Below, piece by piece: positions 25,201-38,231 of a stretch of DNA of 64,000 nt. Position 1 is the first letter of the stretch. Each line of letters starts with the position of its first letter. The notes beneath the pieces were generated by a model that saw only the letters and a list, made by a program, of their open reading frames with translations, made no database searches and was not told the origin of the DNA. Source of the stretch: Apteryx mantelli (Eukaryota > Chordata > Aves > Apterygiformes > Apterygidae); assembly GCF_036417845.1 (NCBI RefSeq), contig NC_090020.1, forward strand, positions 34,394,425 through 34,458,424, read 5' to 3'. The position numbers were made by a program, and so were the translations under genes.

Positions 25201-26129
25201 CATAATCAAGGCAGACTGAACTGATACATTGCTTTACTTTGTTTTTTATTGATAACTCCACAGTTTGTCCTGTCTCAACAAGAATAGTCTTTGGGGAAAT
25301 ACATACCACTCATAATTAAGTATAACCACTGGCTTAAAATAACCCTGGAGGCTGAACTGGCTCGGTGAGAGAAGTACAGACTGTGAGATAAGGTTGACTC
25401 TTCCAAAAAAGCCATCATTTTTTTCCCTCTGATCAATAATATTTACTTAGTATTTCCTATTTTGCCTCATGTGAAACTTTTCTTCTCATACTACATAAAT
25501 TTTCTTTGTTTTTCACTGCGCACAGATTTCAAAAGCCTTTGATGTCTTCAAATAACCTTTAAAGTGTTCCCACTCATGACAATTACAAACATATCTGGCC
25601 TCACCAGCTTTGCTGTTTTGCTCTTCTGTTCCTTCAGATAAATGGGGTTTGCAAAATAAGATGATAACTGTTCTAAAAATACACTTTCTTGAATGTTGGT
25701 AAAGACAGGCAAATTTTTGAACAGGAAGTGGGTAGGGAGAACTAGGAAAGTGGAAAGTGGATGAGGAAAAGGCTAGAGATGTTAGTGAATTTTCAGAACT
25801 GAACAATTCACTCTCAAATTAAAATAAATAGAAAAATTTTCTTTGAATTGCTATGTATGCAAACTATAATGAATGCTGTTACAATTAAGTCATTATCAGT
25901 TTGAAATAACATTAAAAATAAATACATGCAAAATTAAGAATTATATTCCATGGTGCTACTAACTTGGGGTAAGTCTAAAGACTTTTTGGTAATGAAATTA
26001 ACAGTCATCACTCAAAAATCAGTTGAAGGCACAAAGATACAACAGGCATAGCTGCAGTTGTGCAGCTGAGGTTGGGGAGTGCCTGAAGGTGAGTCTGATC
26101 AACAGGCTGATGAGAAGGTTGCCTATACC
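22211..26129. other. Non-coding with a GC-rich patch at 23530-24250
   Basis: Mostly AT-rich. About 700 bp from 23530 is GC-richer, with words such as GGCGCTGCCCCCGGGATGTC and GGGCACTGCAGCCAGACCCC. It contains overlapping short open frames on both strands, none protein-like. It may be an old unrecognised repeat or a regulatory patch. Confidence 0.55.
22518..22543. repeat. (AAAAC)n microsatellite
   Basis: About five AAAAC units, 300 bp after the CR1 3' end. Confidence 0.9.
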
Positions 26130-26705
26130 AATAACAAACTAAAAAGGTTTACACAGACACCTGCATTATTTTTGTATAATAGCAATATATAGACTGAAAA
26201 ATATGTGTATGAACTGATTACATATTGCTGTGAATGCTGGACATTGTGTGCATGCTTAGTAAATAGATTAAATAAACTGACCAATTAAGAGATTCATGAT
26301 AGAAGATAATAACCAGTAGACAATTGCTGACATACATAAAGTTGAATTGTACCTTTTGTGCTTAGGCTGATGTACTTTGGTACTCTGCTGTAATTACCAG
26401 GTCACTTTTCACTTGATACACTGACCAGAAGAACCGAAGCTCAGGCCTAGCAAAGCTGAGTTATCCCTCTGTGGGGGATGAGGTGGGACTAGAAACGCTC
26501 CGATGCAGTCAACCCGGTCTGTGCTGGCAGTGCTACTCTGGATTGCAGCTGTCGCCCAAGGTTGCTGGAGCACCTGTCGCAGCGAGGGATGCGACCCAGT
26601 GAGAGAGGCAAACAGAGCTTGGAGCACTCCTTATCAGTGTATCCTCCCACTTATATTACTTAATCATTATGTTCTCTTAAGACCTGTTTTGTCACTGGGG
26701 TGGTA
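26130..26705 (+). mobile_element. Candidate solo LTR of an endogenous retrovirus
   Basis: An AT-rich left part contains AATAAA at 26271-26276. It passes into a GC-rich right part with TCTGTGGGGGATGAGGTGGG, CTGTCGCCCAAGGTTGCTGG and CAGCGAGGGATGCGACCCAG, then a tail reading AGACCTGTTTTGTCACTGGG before GTGGTAAC. This layout and wording resemble, from memory, LTRs of avian ERVL-type elements. No gag, pol or env reading lies on either side, so it would be a solo LTR. I could not find clean TG...CA ends or a target duplication, so the borders are estimates. Confidence 0.45.
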
Positions 26706-26835
26706 ACCTATGGAGAAATAGCCACCACTTTTTTCTGTATACTTATTGTCTGCTCTCTCTTCTGAGATTTTTTTTTGTTTTTTTTAAGGCTAACAGAGGC
26801 CACTACAGAAACACATTGCAAGGCTACAAAAGCAA

Positions 26836-26860
26836 GCAAACAAACAAACAAAAAAAACAA
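26836..26860. repeat. (AAAC)n microsatellite
   Basis: Short AAAC/CAAA run ending in an A-tract. Confidence 0.85.
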
Positions 26861-29378
26861 ATTAATACTATAAAACATTACAACAGTATTAATTAGTTTA
26901 TTCTAAGGACTAGAATATTTTACCTCAAGCTTGTCAGTCCCTTGCCTTATCACAGTCTAAAGCCTTCTCTGTTAAGGGAAAATTCAGTGTAGTGTGAGGA
27001 ACTGAATGCTGTTCTCTGATGCTTTGACCCAAGTTCTGTGTAGATTAGAGTGGCCTGGGGATTGCTCTAACCTATGCCAGCTGACTGTGGTCCCTAAGGA
27101 GCCATCTGTCATCTGTAGATAGCTGCAGCAAAATATACTCTTGTCTTTCCTTTCAATATACAGGGAACTACAGACTGTGGTGAAATACCATTCAACTACT
27201 CCTGCTCTCTGGCTTTTTGCCTGCTCAAGAGATGCAAGCTTTCTCTCTCTTTTTTAATATATATTTTATTTTCTTAACATAGTGAGACAAAAGAAATAGA
27301 ACAAGTCAGTAGGCTGTTTGTCTGTTATTTTTTGTACACTTAATGACATCAACCAACACCAAAATCTGAAGCCTGTTGGCTTCAAATTACCACCAAATTA
27401 CAATTTCAAATCGAATCAGACTCTCTTCAGGCATCTGACAGATTTCAAGAAAGATGAATTATATTTGCAAGAAGCATTACGTGCAGAACACCAATTATTA
27501 AAATCCTCAGAACTGATACAGTATAGCCAGTCAAATTATCTGACAAGCTGAAAAACTTCTGTCATATTCCCTTATATAACATGTTCCAGGGCACTGAAAT
27601 TTATTTCAAAATAACTTGGCAACTATACATAATGGATTACAGTGGGCAAAATCTGATTTCCCAAATCGACATGTTAAAGTCAGGCCTTTCTTTGTCAGTC
27701 ATAATAGGAAGTTTTCAGTTTCAAAACTTGTTTTCAGAATAGAAAAAATCTAATAATGAAAACGTTTCATTTGAAAGCCAGAGCACTCATTATTTATATA
27801 TATTCTATTATAGGTTCACAATAACTCCATTTTGTTGTAAAATTGCAAAAGAAACAGATCGCTCCTTCAAACACAAAATGATCAACCAAACCCCAAACAA
27901 TCTACCCCAAAATGATTGATTACTTTGTGAATGTCTCAGCCAAGAGCTCAGACATGAGCTACAGCCACTTACACCTCATAAGAAATATATATCATGTATA
28001 TTTGTTAAAATGGTGATTATTTGGGAGAAATGAGTTCCAACATAAAAGACATTCCATACTGAAGCAATGCCTCCAAGGGAGGAAGTTTTATACCTCCTTG
28101 AGGTAAAGAGTTGCTTAATAACCCATTAAGCACAGTAGATAACACCCTGTCTAATAAAGATGTATTTGCGTAGTTAAGAAAGTGAAACAATCCTTATTGT
28201 GTTAAGAAGTTAAACCTATTTTGGAAAAGCAAGGAATAGAATGAAATTATGAAAAAAAGTGAAAGAGTAGATCAGCCTGGATCCATGTGAAAACATGCAA
28301 GGGCAAACAGGCTCCAGGAGCTAAGTGACTGCCCCGATGGGGACCGGAGGGCCCTTCGAGGGGCGCCTCCACTGTGCCCAGGCAACGCTCTGCTGGGAGC
28401 TCCCCATTCAAAGCTTCCCCTTATGCAGGGAAATTTCTTCCCGGAAATCAGAGGGGAACCTCTGATGGAAGTTTTGAAATAAGCTAAGGTATCCACACAA
28501 AGGAAACACTGCCAGGCATATTGTCAAAAAGGAATGAGGCAGCCGGGTAAGGAGGAGAGGGAAAGGAGTAAGAGACACCTTTCAGGTATAAGTTTAATGA
28601 AAGCATCTCAAGGGTGTTCTTCTCTTTCACCAGCTATTTATAAACGCTTCTGTGTTGCATTGTTAGAAATTAAATAAGATATTTTTATTTGACTTTTACT
28701 TTATACGACTTCACCTTTTTGAGCAGCTTCAGCTTTTGCCTAGTCAAAACGCCTTGGAAAGCCAGGCAGACTATAGTCATTGAAGAAGAGGTTACAGCAG
28801 TGCCACACAAGGCCATGTTTGTGCAGGGCAGATGACCACTCAGAAGTGATTGATACCTCCAAACCTGTTACCTCAGAAACAGGAGTAGCAAATGCAGCCT
28901 TCAGAGGTTTTTAACTGTGAATCTCTGCCAAAACCACTTCCACTTTTGTTCCGAAGCATGAGCAACCACGTCCAACTCCTCTGCCAGGAGATGTCAATTT
29001 TGCTAATGTTGCTGACAAGTTTTGAGCTGGCTTCTTTCTTTTGAGTAACTTCGTTCTTTTTTAGGAGACATATGGCTTTGTCACCCCTCTACCAATATGC
29101 CAGGGCCAACAGTCTTTCAAGGTTCTTAGAGCAGGCTGCCTTTAAAATTTTAAGAACTTTAAAATGAAGAAGTTTAATAAAGAAACAGATATTTCTATTA
29201 TTGTAAACAGTATGGAGTGAATGAGCAGAAATCACATGTGTTCATCACAATCAAATGATCACACACATCAAAAGTTGCCAGGAGATTTCACAGTAATAAA
29301 TACTGAAGAACTGTTTCTTCATCACAGATCTGTGGGTGGAGAAAGAATCCAGAACAGTAATAAAAGACTTTTTTTTGA

Positions 29379-29396
29379 GGGGGGGTGGGGGTGGGG
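29379..29396 (+). other. Potential G-quadruplex
   Basis: Plus strand has G7-T-G5-T-G4, 16 G in 18 bases. The first run can be split to give four tracts of at least three G with one-base loops, the classic stable G-quadruplex pattern. No gene is near. Confidence 0.7.
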
Positions 29397-31418
29397 AACC
29401 TATGTTTTCCAATAGCTTCTAAATGATTTTTTCAAAGAAAATTCAAGTGGGACACAAGCTAGCAATTTGCATGATTATCATTAAAGCAAATATGTTTCTC
29501 CTGACTTCAGTGCTTTATTGTATTCTCAAAAAGTCTGCCACTACAAAAATAATTTATCTTAGTTATTTTACACAATAGGAGTTCCTCATTTATTTTTGCT
29601 GGTTTCAAAGAATCCCTTTGTACACTGATATACTTAGATGAAAGGATTTATCTCTCCATCCAATCCTCTCTCCTTCTAAAACACTTTATTCTATCAGCTT
29701 TCCAATAGTTTCTTTCTCTTCACCATAAAAAATATTTCAGGAACTTACTGAGAGTTTTAATGCTATGATTTTTGCAGGTGTGGAAAAAGAATGTTTTTTC
29801 CTCCTACAGCTACAGAGGACCTATAGGCAGATATACAAATTTAGCATATCATACAAAGCAGGTATATTGAAATTATTCTTTAAGGAAATAGCACATGTTA
29901 GACTTTGTGATAACTTTCTTTCATAGGGCTGAATTAGAAAATGATATGCTAATTTTCTTTCCAAGTTATTTCATTATGTTTCATGCAGAAGAGAAAAATT
30001 CTCCTTTCAAATCTGCACAGAGGATCTTGATTCCTGTATTATACTAATTTTGCTTCAGTGCAAATCTTGATTAAACCTTATGAGAAAATTGAAATTCAAT
30101 ACACATTTGCTTCCAACCATGCCCATCCATTAGTAGAAAGTATATTTGAAAGTTAAATGTTTCATCATATGACTCAAAGCTTCATTCTTTACAGGGAAGA
30201 TATATTGAAAACCACATAGCTGTTTTGAGCCATTTTTTAGGATTCTTTTCCTTATTAGTCATATATTATAGCATTTTTTAGCTATAACTCACTGCATTGG
30301 ACAAACTATTATAATCATTTGTATTTGTGCATACCATTATTCACTTGAAATTCTGTGGGCCAGTTCATAAGACCATGCCAAGACCTAAAATCTCAAAATC
30401 TCCCTTTAACCCTGGAGGATCTTAGAAATCCTAGGTAATAAAGTCCTCCAAGCATCTGAACAGTTGCTGATATGCATGATGAAAATCTTGTGCGCAGCAC
30501 AAGGATGTTTGTGCATTCATCAAGCCAAAGCATTAGTGTTTTTTTCTGCCTACTTTAACTTGGGACTTAAAGCATATCTGTTCCCACATCCAACAGAATA
30601 GTGGGCCCAAAACTGCTTTTGCAATAGATCTCTTTCCCAGCAATTAAGAGACACAGATTCAAGTTCATTCTCCTGAACAAACCTGAGTCATGTTTTCCAA
30701 ATAAAATGGAAAGAGCTACTAAAAAGAATGGGAGTATTTCCACCTGGACTACCTTATATTTCACAGTTAGGGTTGTTTCATAAGACACAGGAGCTTGACT
30801 TCTGTAAAACAGGGCTGGGATTTACACTTGCATCCCAGTGAGTGCTCTGGGAATGGATAAATGAACCCATTTGGGCTTATGTCTCATAGAAAAAAGTGCT
30901 GATTTTTGTTAGCCTCCTCTCTAACTCTGTACGGGTTCATAGCTGTGACTGCTAAGCAAAAATTTAAGCCCGTTCTTCTACTCAGTATTAATTTTGGGGT
31001 AACCCAAGGAGTTGCACATAGCACACGGTGTTGGAAGAGACCATTCTTGGACACCAAAGTCCTTCCCAGACCTGCCACACTCTCCAGACAGCCCAAGCCC
31101 ATTCCCTGGTGACATGAACACCACTGCATAGTACAGTCTCAAAAAAGTTAGCATAACTTTGAACGTAGTACCTTTATGACCATTTTTTTAGTCCCCCCTT
31201 TATTTACCTTACATGAAACTGCGACGATATTGGATGTAAAATGAAGAAAACTGGTGGGAAGGAGGGAGGGCTTCTGGGCAATGTACCAATAGCCTGAGGG
31301 ACTTTCTGCCATAAGAGATGATAGGGGTTGTGACTTAAGAACATCTAAAAAAAGGATTTGGCAATGCCATGTAGATCAAGAACATAAGAAAATACTTGAG
31401 ACAGGATAAAAATATAAA

Positions 31419-31613
31419 TCCTCATGCCTCAGAACAGAAGCCAGTCATCACCACCTCTTTCAGGAGAAACAACCTACATTAGAAAATCTGATAATGGTCA
31501 GGTCTTCAGTTTCTTGTTGCTTTTTCTAGAGAATCTGTCACTGTCAGACTCACGCTAGTAGTCTGGTGTAGCAGTGACCTGATCCAGTGAGGTAATTTCT
31601 ATGTTTCTATGTT
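31419..31613 (+). mobile_element. Ancient CR1-type 3' end with TTTCTATG repeat
   Basis: Recognised from the order of words CCTCATGCCTCAGAACAGAAG, CAGGAGAAAC, CTGTCACTGTCAGA, GTCTGGTGTAGCAGTGACCT, GATCCAGTGAGGTAATTTCT and a terminal TTTCTATG x2 (31596-31611). This order matches, as I recall it, the 3' end of a CR1 lineage very common in turtles and crocodilians, which ends in TTCCTATG-type repeats. It is strongly diverged, consistent with an insertion predating the avian-type copies. The subfamily cannot be named without a library search. Confidence 0.7.
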
Positions 31614-33862
31614 CCCTCTATTTAGACATAATAAGGTCTCCGATCCTGTTTGGTAAAATCACTCTCTTGTTAAATTTAAGTAAGCGCTCATTAAACTGAG
31701 CTACACTATCACCTCATGTTGCCTAAATCTGCTTGTACCCAAATTTGTATTTAGGTCTCCGGAGATATTCTGCCGGTTACATATTCTGTTGAGATACAAT
31801 CTTTATCCCTTTTTTCTGCATGGCAGTGTTTTAGCATTGCTGACAAGCCAAAAGCTCCAGCTCCTCAATCCTTCATTTACTTGCAGGAGTTACTTGACAG
31901 CACTTCCAGATCAAAGAGGGAATTGCATTGGGTCCTGAATTCACAGTACGAGGCGTCTCTTCCCCTGGAAACAGCTGTGCAGTTGCCTTACGGCTTGTGT
32001 CACCCCAGGGTTTGAGTAGACCTTGAGGCTTTGTAATCCTGTAAGCATGGTGTCAGCCTACTGCAAAACTAACAAGGAGAGCAAACATTTCGGAAACGAT
32101 AATGGACCAAACACTCAGTTACTAGAAATTGATAGCTATTTAACCACATAGCTTCAAACAGTTGGGGATTGGCTCTCGCTCTTCTCAGACCCTTCAGATT
32201 TTAAACTGGGCATAAACCAGGTTATTGTGTTTATTCTTGGAGGAAGTTCAGTTCTTATTATCCAGCTACCAAAGTCTATAAACTTTTATTATTTTCTGTT
32301 TGCGTTTCAAGAAGATGTCAAAGCTTCAGTTAGGGATCAGATCTCCATTATGCTAAGCACGGTGTGTACACAAACACATGCTCACACACAAACACACACA
32401 CACATAGCAAAAAAATCTTAAATAATTTACTCTTTAAATTGGTACCAACAAAATTGATAAACGGAATACTCATCTGTGGTATACCTGCAAAGCCTGTTCC
32501 CTAAGCTGTTTCTGAAAAGCATACCCAAAGAACCAGATGCATATGATATGACGCTGCCAAATCTTACACCTTCATTTTGATTAAATAGCTCTGTTTTCTA
32601 TTTAGCAATCAAAAGTAGACCATGAAGACTACTTCATGCAGAGAGCCTGTACTTGTCACTGGAGGAGCTCATAAGAAAAAGTTTTTATTCCTGTATATGT
32701 TCCCAGAATCTGTCCCATTTTCCTCATATGTTAGTAGCTTTAAAATCCATGAGCAAATATTTAAGCATTCATTCTTCTTTTAAAAAAAATATACGTTCAG
32801 AAAGTGAAACTGCTTTGTTTTATAATCATATAGGTTAAATATTTATTGGGTAAATACTTCCATCTCAAGTAGAGCAACCTGGGAGCATGCTATTTCAACC
32901 AACTTTTAAAGTAGAGCATTAAACTAATTTACAAATATCCTCATAAGAGATGGCACTGCTATTCTCATGTCAGAAATTCAGTCTAACAAACACCAAAAGA
33001 AACTCTTGTCAAAACAGTTGTATTAACCTTTATCAGCTATGAATAATTTTATCTGCTATTTTTATCTGTCCTACGAAGAGTGAAATAGCAATATCGATCT
33101 CTTTTTTTTAAAGCAGTGTTAAGCGGAAAGGAAAAATTTACAAATATGCCTTTCCAAAGAAAAATCTTAGCCAGGTTAAATAATGGAAACACTATTAAAA
33201 ATAATGAAATACTTGTTTCATATATAGAATAAAATCACTGTCAGTAAACAGCATTAAAATTTCATATTATAATGGTGCTTAAATACTCATAGAGTAAAAG
33301 TTCATGTTACATTTAGGCATTAAAGATGTCCAGGAAGCCCAGCAGGAGTTTTCATGCGAATAGGGAGAGGTTGTCTTTAATATTTAACAGCCATATTAGC
33401 ATAGAAATAAGAGGTGGTATTCAGTTACCTAAACACTAATGTCTTAATGTTATTTGAGATGCCCCAGTGCCTGCAGCCTGGTCTTTAGAAGCGATTCCAG
33501 AGGATGAGGATTTCTCTTCCCCCTGTGTTTTATCTGTCCATCTCGCATGTCTCAGAAATTGCCGGATTGGCACCTGAATTCCACCCATAGAATATGTGAA
33601 GAGCTCTGGACAGCTAATGAGTTTAATTTTGGAGGACTTTTTCACGCTTTTGCACTACCTTCATACTTTACAGGCCATTTAACAAGGCCTATCAGATAAA
33701 TAATTTTTTTTTATTTATTACACAAATAATTCCTGTCCACTCTGATCATTCAAGTTGAACAGGGCTGATTCAGTTTGGTGTTTTATATATTTTAATATTC
33801 CAGGGACTAAGATCCTTCAGCTGTTTTTCCATTGGGCCTCCTCTGTCTTTGGGGGTTTCAAA
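31614..33862. other. Non-coding, AT-rich
   Basis: Only a short AC-rich stretch (32365-32403) noted. No gene or mobile element recognised. Confidence 0.65.
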
Positions 33863-34192
33863 GAGAATCACAGAAACACAGAATCACAGAATCGCTGAGG
33901 TTGGAAGGGACCTCTGGAGATCGTCTAGTCCAACCCCCCTGCTCAAGCAGGGTCACCTACAGCACCTTGCACAGGATTGCGTCCAGGCGTGTTTTGAATA
34001 TCTCCAGAGAAGGAGACTCCACAACCTCTCTGGGCAACCTGTTCCAGTGCTCTGTCACCCTCACAGTGAAGAAGTATTTCCTCATGTTCAGATGGAAGCA
34101 TCTGTGTTTCAGTTTGTGCCCGTTGCCTCGCGTCCTGTTGCTGGGCACCACTGAGAAGAGTCTGGCCCCATCCTCTCGACACCCTCCCTTCA
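33863..34192 (-). mobile_element. CR1 LINE 3' fragment
   Basis: About 330 bp, antisense to the numbering. From right to left it holds the ORF2 C-terminus, the short 3' UTR and imperfect ATTCTGTG-type octamers (33863-33891; one copy is changed to TTTCTGTG). It is closely similar to the end of the copy at 19-22 kb, sharing [20 protein letters not shown] and [10 protein letters not shown]. Its remaining ORF2 frame (34193-33957) has no stop before the natural terminator. It is severely 5'-truncated, the usual outcome of target-primed reverse transcription. A plus-strand open frame of 200 codons (33832-34434) is an antisense shadow of it. Confidence 0.96.
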
Positions 34193-37100
34193 AGAATAAC
34201 CTTCAAGAAGAACCTGTGATGCATTTAAATCTAGAGGTGATGCATCTGTTGCTTAGATGTCTCCTGGGAAGATTTGTAGAGGTAATAAAAAAGAAGGAAA
34301 TTACAACATTATTGGACGTGGAAGCTCTTAACAGAACTAGCTGCCAAAGGGCCAGAAGAACACATTCAGATTGGATTTTTAACCACGGAGAAATTACTGT
34401 AGCTATTAGGATGTGGAGAAATCACCCACTGTAATTTCTCTTTAGTGGTCAGAAGTTTCTTTGAAAATTCAGTGAACTGTGAATTAATATATCAATTTTT
34501 CTGTTGAGGAGGCTTAGACAATTACACGTCGGTGTTATATTCTAGTACAGACATAAGGCGTTTTAGGAACTAGGCAGTGCAGTATTTCATTAAGACTTTA
34601 AACTCTAGCCTGACATAAGTTTATGGAATAAGTTTTCAAATGGCCGAGTATGATGGGACGCTGATGCTCTCATGTCAGCCACTTAAGCTAGTAAATTCAA
34701 AAGGCCATTTGAAAATCAGAGTGCTTGTTACTCTGCATTAATTTGCTATCTGTTTTATTATCTGTCCCCATAAAGCAGATCAGGCAGTACACACTCTGCT
34801 TAGTGCCAGGCAATCTGAGTTAGTGGTTAGAGACAGGAGACTGGTCTCCTTGGTCTCCACTGGTCTCATTGGGCATATTCACAGCAGACACTTGGAGAGA
34901 AAAAAACCCACAAAGTGACTGGATGTATAACTAAGACTGTAGTTAACCTCTGCACAGAGGCAAAAGCAGCTGAGAGAGAAGTGACCCTGTTTGCCTTTTT
35001 GCCCTATCCTTTGTTTCAACCCCTAAGACTGCAAACTACTTGTGGGGGCAAGTAACTTAACACTATTTTTCTATTTTACAACAAGAATAAAAAGGAGCAC
35101 AATAAAAATATCAGATAAGATTGATATGATTCATTACTGAGTAGTAATGGTGTGCGACTAGAAACTGTGATAAGAATAGAGTACTGTATTGTTTAAAAGA
35201 TATCTGAAACAGTCTCTCTGATGAGGAAACTAGTAAAAGCTTTTCTTCTTCCCCCTTTTACTCATTTGCTGCAGTAAAATTGTTACTGAAGTTCAGATCT
35301 CAGTTTCAAAGAATACACATGAGAGTTCAAAACTTGCAAGCTACATTTATTTTGTACAGTCTGCAGAACCCATTGGCACGTCTGCTTACGCACAGTTTAT
35401 GCAGACATACTGCTTAGACACATGCAGTGTGTTTTGCAAGGAGGCTGACTTACATTTTTTCATAACAGTCTTCAGGGTCCTTTTTCTCTTTTTGCATATT
35501 TTTTCTCCCTGCTAATATCCTTGAGAGAGGTGCTTTGGGACATCATGTCAAACTGGAAAAAAATATGCTTGGGAAAGCCAAGCTAGTTAGAGGAGGGGTA
35601 ATTTAGGAATGCTAATTAGTGACTCGTGAATGCCTTGACTTCTGATGGTACTGGGAACCAGACTGGCAAAAAGTCACTAAATCTTGAAAAATCTGGGGCC
35701 TCTTTCCCTCCTCCCCAGTCTTGGCCTCATCTCTAAATTACAGAAACTGTCAGCAGCAATTCTGGATCGTGTAAAGAAGCAATAATCACATTTCTATAGC
35801 GGGTTTTACCAGCTGTGTTGGAGGGGGTGATCCTTCGTTCTAGATCTTCCTTTTCAAGTCAGGATTAGATCCTATATTTATGAGCAAACTTGCAAATCAA
35901 TTATTCAATAAGTGACTAAAACATCACTGAAAGGGGATAATACAGAAAGAAATCACCATTATCCATGTTTTTAAGATTTCAGAGATGTATTTTGAACTTT
36001 CTAGGGATACGTTATATAACTGAGATCCAAAAGCAAATGTCAACAGCTGAAACTCTGCATTTTTTTTCTAATTTGGATTGCACCATAATAAAAAAGGCCA
36101 TCTGCAAAATTTAGATTCCCAGAACTAAGGCAGTTCTGGAAAGAAATTGTAAGTAATATGCTTTCACTATATATATTTTTAGATTTCTACCTAAAGTTAG
36201 GAAGCTCCTCAAAGGCTCTGTATCTCCTTTATTTTCTGGGTGGCAGATAGCAATAAAGGCTTACTAGATGTTTACTTGTAATTTTAGATAGCTAGCCAGT
36301 AAATCGTGGGATTTTTTTTTCTTTTTTACAGTTTAAGTACAGACATGACATTTCAGTCAGTGCAATATTTTCGTATCATGATACGTGAAGTTCTTACAAG
36401 AGGCAGTTCAGTATTTGAATATGCTATGCTGCACCACATTGCACAGGTTACTTGTTTAAAGAGCTGTCAGTGTTACGGATATGGATGTAGATTATTAGAA
36501 CTAGATGTCAGAGGTACAAAGCAGGCACAAACTGATAATCAGTAAATCTGCAGAACTGATGAAATATGGAATTAACCTTGTAGGGAAATAGATTGGGAGA
36601 AACTGTATAACCTTGTCAAGAATGTTCCTTTTTTAGTATACCTGTAGGGAGAAAGTTTTTCATTATAAATTCAAAGAACATTCATATTTAGCGTTGCATT
36701 TGCAACTTTTTGAGAGTGAAATGTGGATCTAGACAGAGATGAACAGTATATGCTTTTTAAAATTGATTAGATTAACCTAAAACATAACCTTGCTTCTAAC
36801 CAGGTATCTTAGCTGAGCCTAATCCTTTTTCATCTATTATAAAGGTAATGAAAGGTTTATGAAATGTTAGGCTGGTATTCTTTTAAATAACCTGAATATT
36901 TTTGCAAATGTCTAAGATGGTAGTCTATATTTTTCAAGGGAAATCATATGCCAGGTCCTTCAACAAAGGAAATGAAAAGGATTCAAAAGCATTTCCATTT
37001 TATGCAGCACTTTGTAGCAGCTACTGAATAATATGTCTATGATTTAAGCAAATATTCTAGTGAATCCCAGGAGACAGGGCCTTAAAGTGGGGATGTCATT

Positions 37101-38209
37101 TACATACTGTGCTGCAAGAAAGCCATTTGACTCTGCATATTTTCCTGCAATGTGAAATGCTACCTCTTCTTTTGGAAATGACAATTTCCAAATAGGAAAT
37201 TGCTTGGTGTTTTAAATAAAATAGTATAATACTATCTCTTATAATATTATAATAACATATAATAATATATTATATTTAGAATACATTATATCCTATTATG
37301 ATATAATACTGTATTTTATGACAAATAACTGAGGGAGGCTAGGGAAGAAAGAATGAAGAGTTCTGGTAATGTTTATTGCACCACTTTCCCTGGCAGTGTT
37401 TTGTGTTGCTCTGAACTGGTTTTGTGCTATGTATCTGAATTTATTTACAAGGTAATTAAATGAACTAACCTCAGCCGCAGATAGGCTCTTCCTAATTTGT
37501 AACAGAGAACATCTGACACCTGGGAATGGATCAGGTAATGTCTGGCAGTGGGAACCACTGGGGTGCCACTGCATATTTCTTTCTTATTGCCATTAAGTTT
37601 TGTTTACCTCCTCAGACTAGCATTTCTTTGTTTGTTTTGTATCTCCATCTTCCCTCAGTGCACTGTAAGGATGGTTAAATAAAGGTGGAGCAAATAATAA
37701 ACAAAAATATATTCTTTCCAGTTTACTTTTAAATCCCTAAATCCCCGCTGGCAAAGAAAAAAAAGTGACTGACCTTCTGGCTACTAGTTCTCACTTAATA
37801 TTTCACAATGTCTCTTTTCCCAAGACAGAAGTAACAATGTGTATCCTCTATAGACAAATGTATTTTACATATTTTCACATCCCTAGCTGTAAAATAAATC
37901 CAGGAAATTTTAAATATATGTTTCTCTCTAATTTCTAAGGTGATTTTGAGTCCTTCTTTAAAATGGATCCTGGATTTCTCTTCAGTTGTCAATCTTTTTT
38001 TTTAAATTTTTTTATTTTTTCCATTGATGAATGGAGATGAGCCTGGTAATATGTCTGGAGGATAAAGCCAAGGAATAGGGACTACCGGCAAGTGCCATTT
38101 GTTTACTGTGAAGGTTAGCTGAGAAAGAGGCTTTCAATATTATTATGTCTCCTTAAGGTATAAAATATCATAATCCTTTTTCCTTCTGATCCATGACAGC
38201 ACAGCAGGC

Positions 38210-38231
38210 TTTTTTTTTTTTTTTTTTTTTT
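38210..38231 (-). repeat. 22-base homopolymer T (A on minus strand)
   Basis: Longest uninterrupted homopolymer noticed in the window. On the minus strand it would be a poly(A) tract, but the sequence to its right shows no retrogene I can recognise. Confidence 0.9.

Larger units (their letters stand above)
26706..31418. other. Non-coding; GC-rich patch at 28320-28420
   Basis: AT-rich, with the AAAC repeat and G-quadruplex motif. A short patch near 28320-28420 has several CpGs (ATGGGGACCGGAGGGCCCTT, CGAGGGGCGCC) and stands out from its surroundings. No gene recognised. Confidence 0.55.

Noticed and set aside
33832..34434. 200-codon plus-strand open frame
   Set aside because: It is the antisense reading of the CR1 3' fragment plus unrelated flank; no protein family.
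38210..38231. Poly(A) tail of a processed pseudogene on the minus strand
   Set aside because: Adjacent sequence shows no recognisable mRNA-derived reading frame or target duplication.
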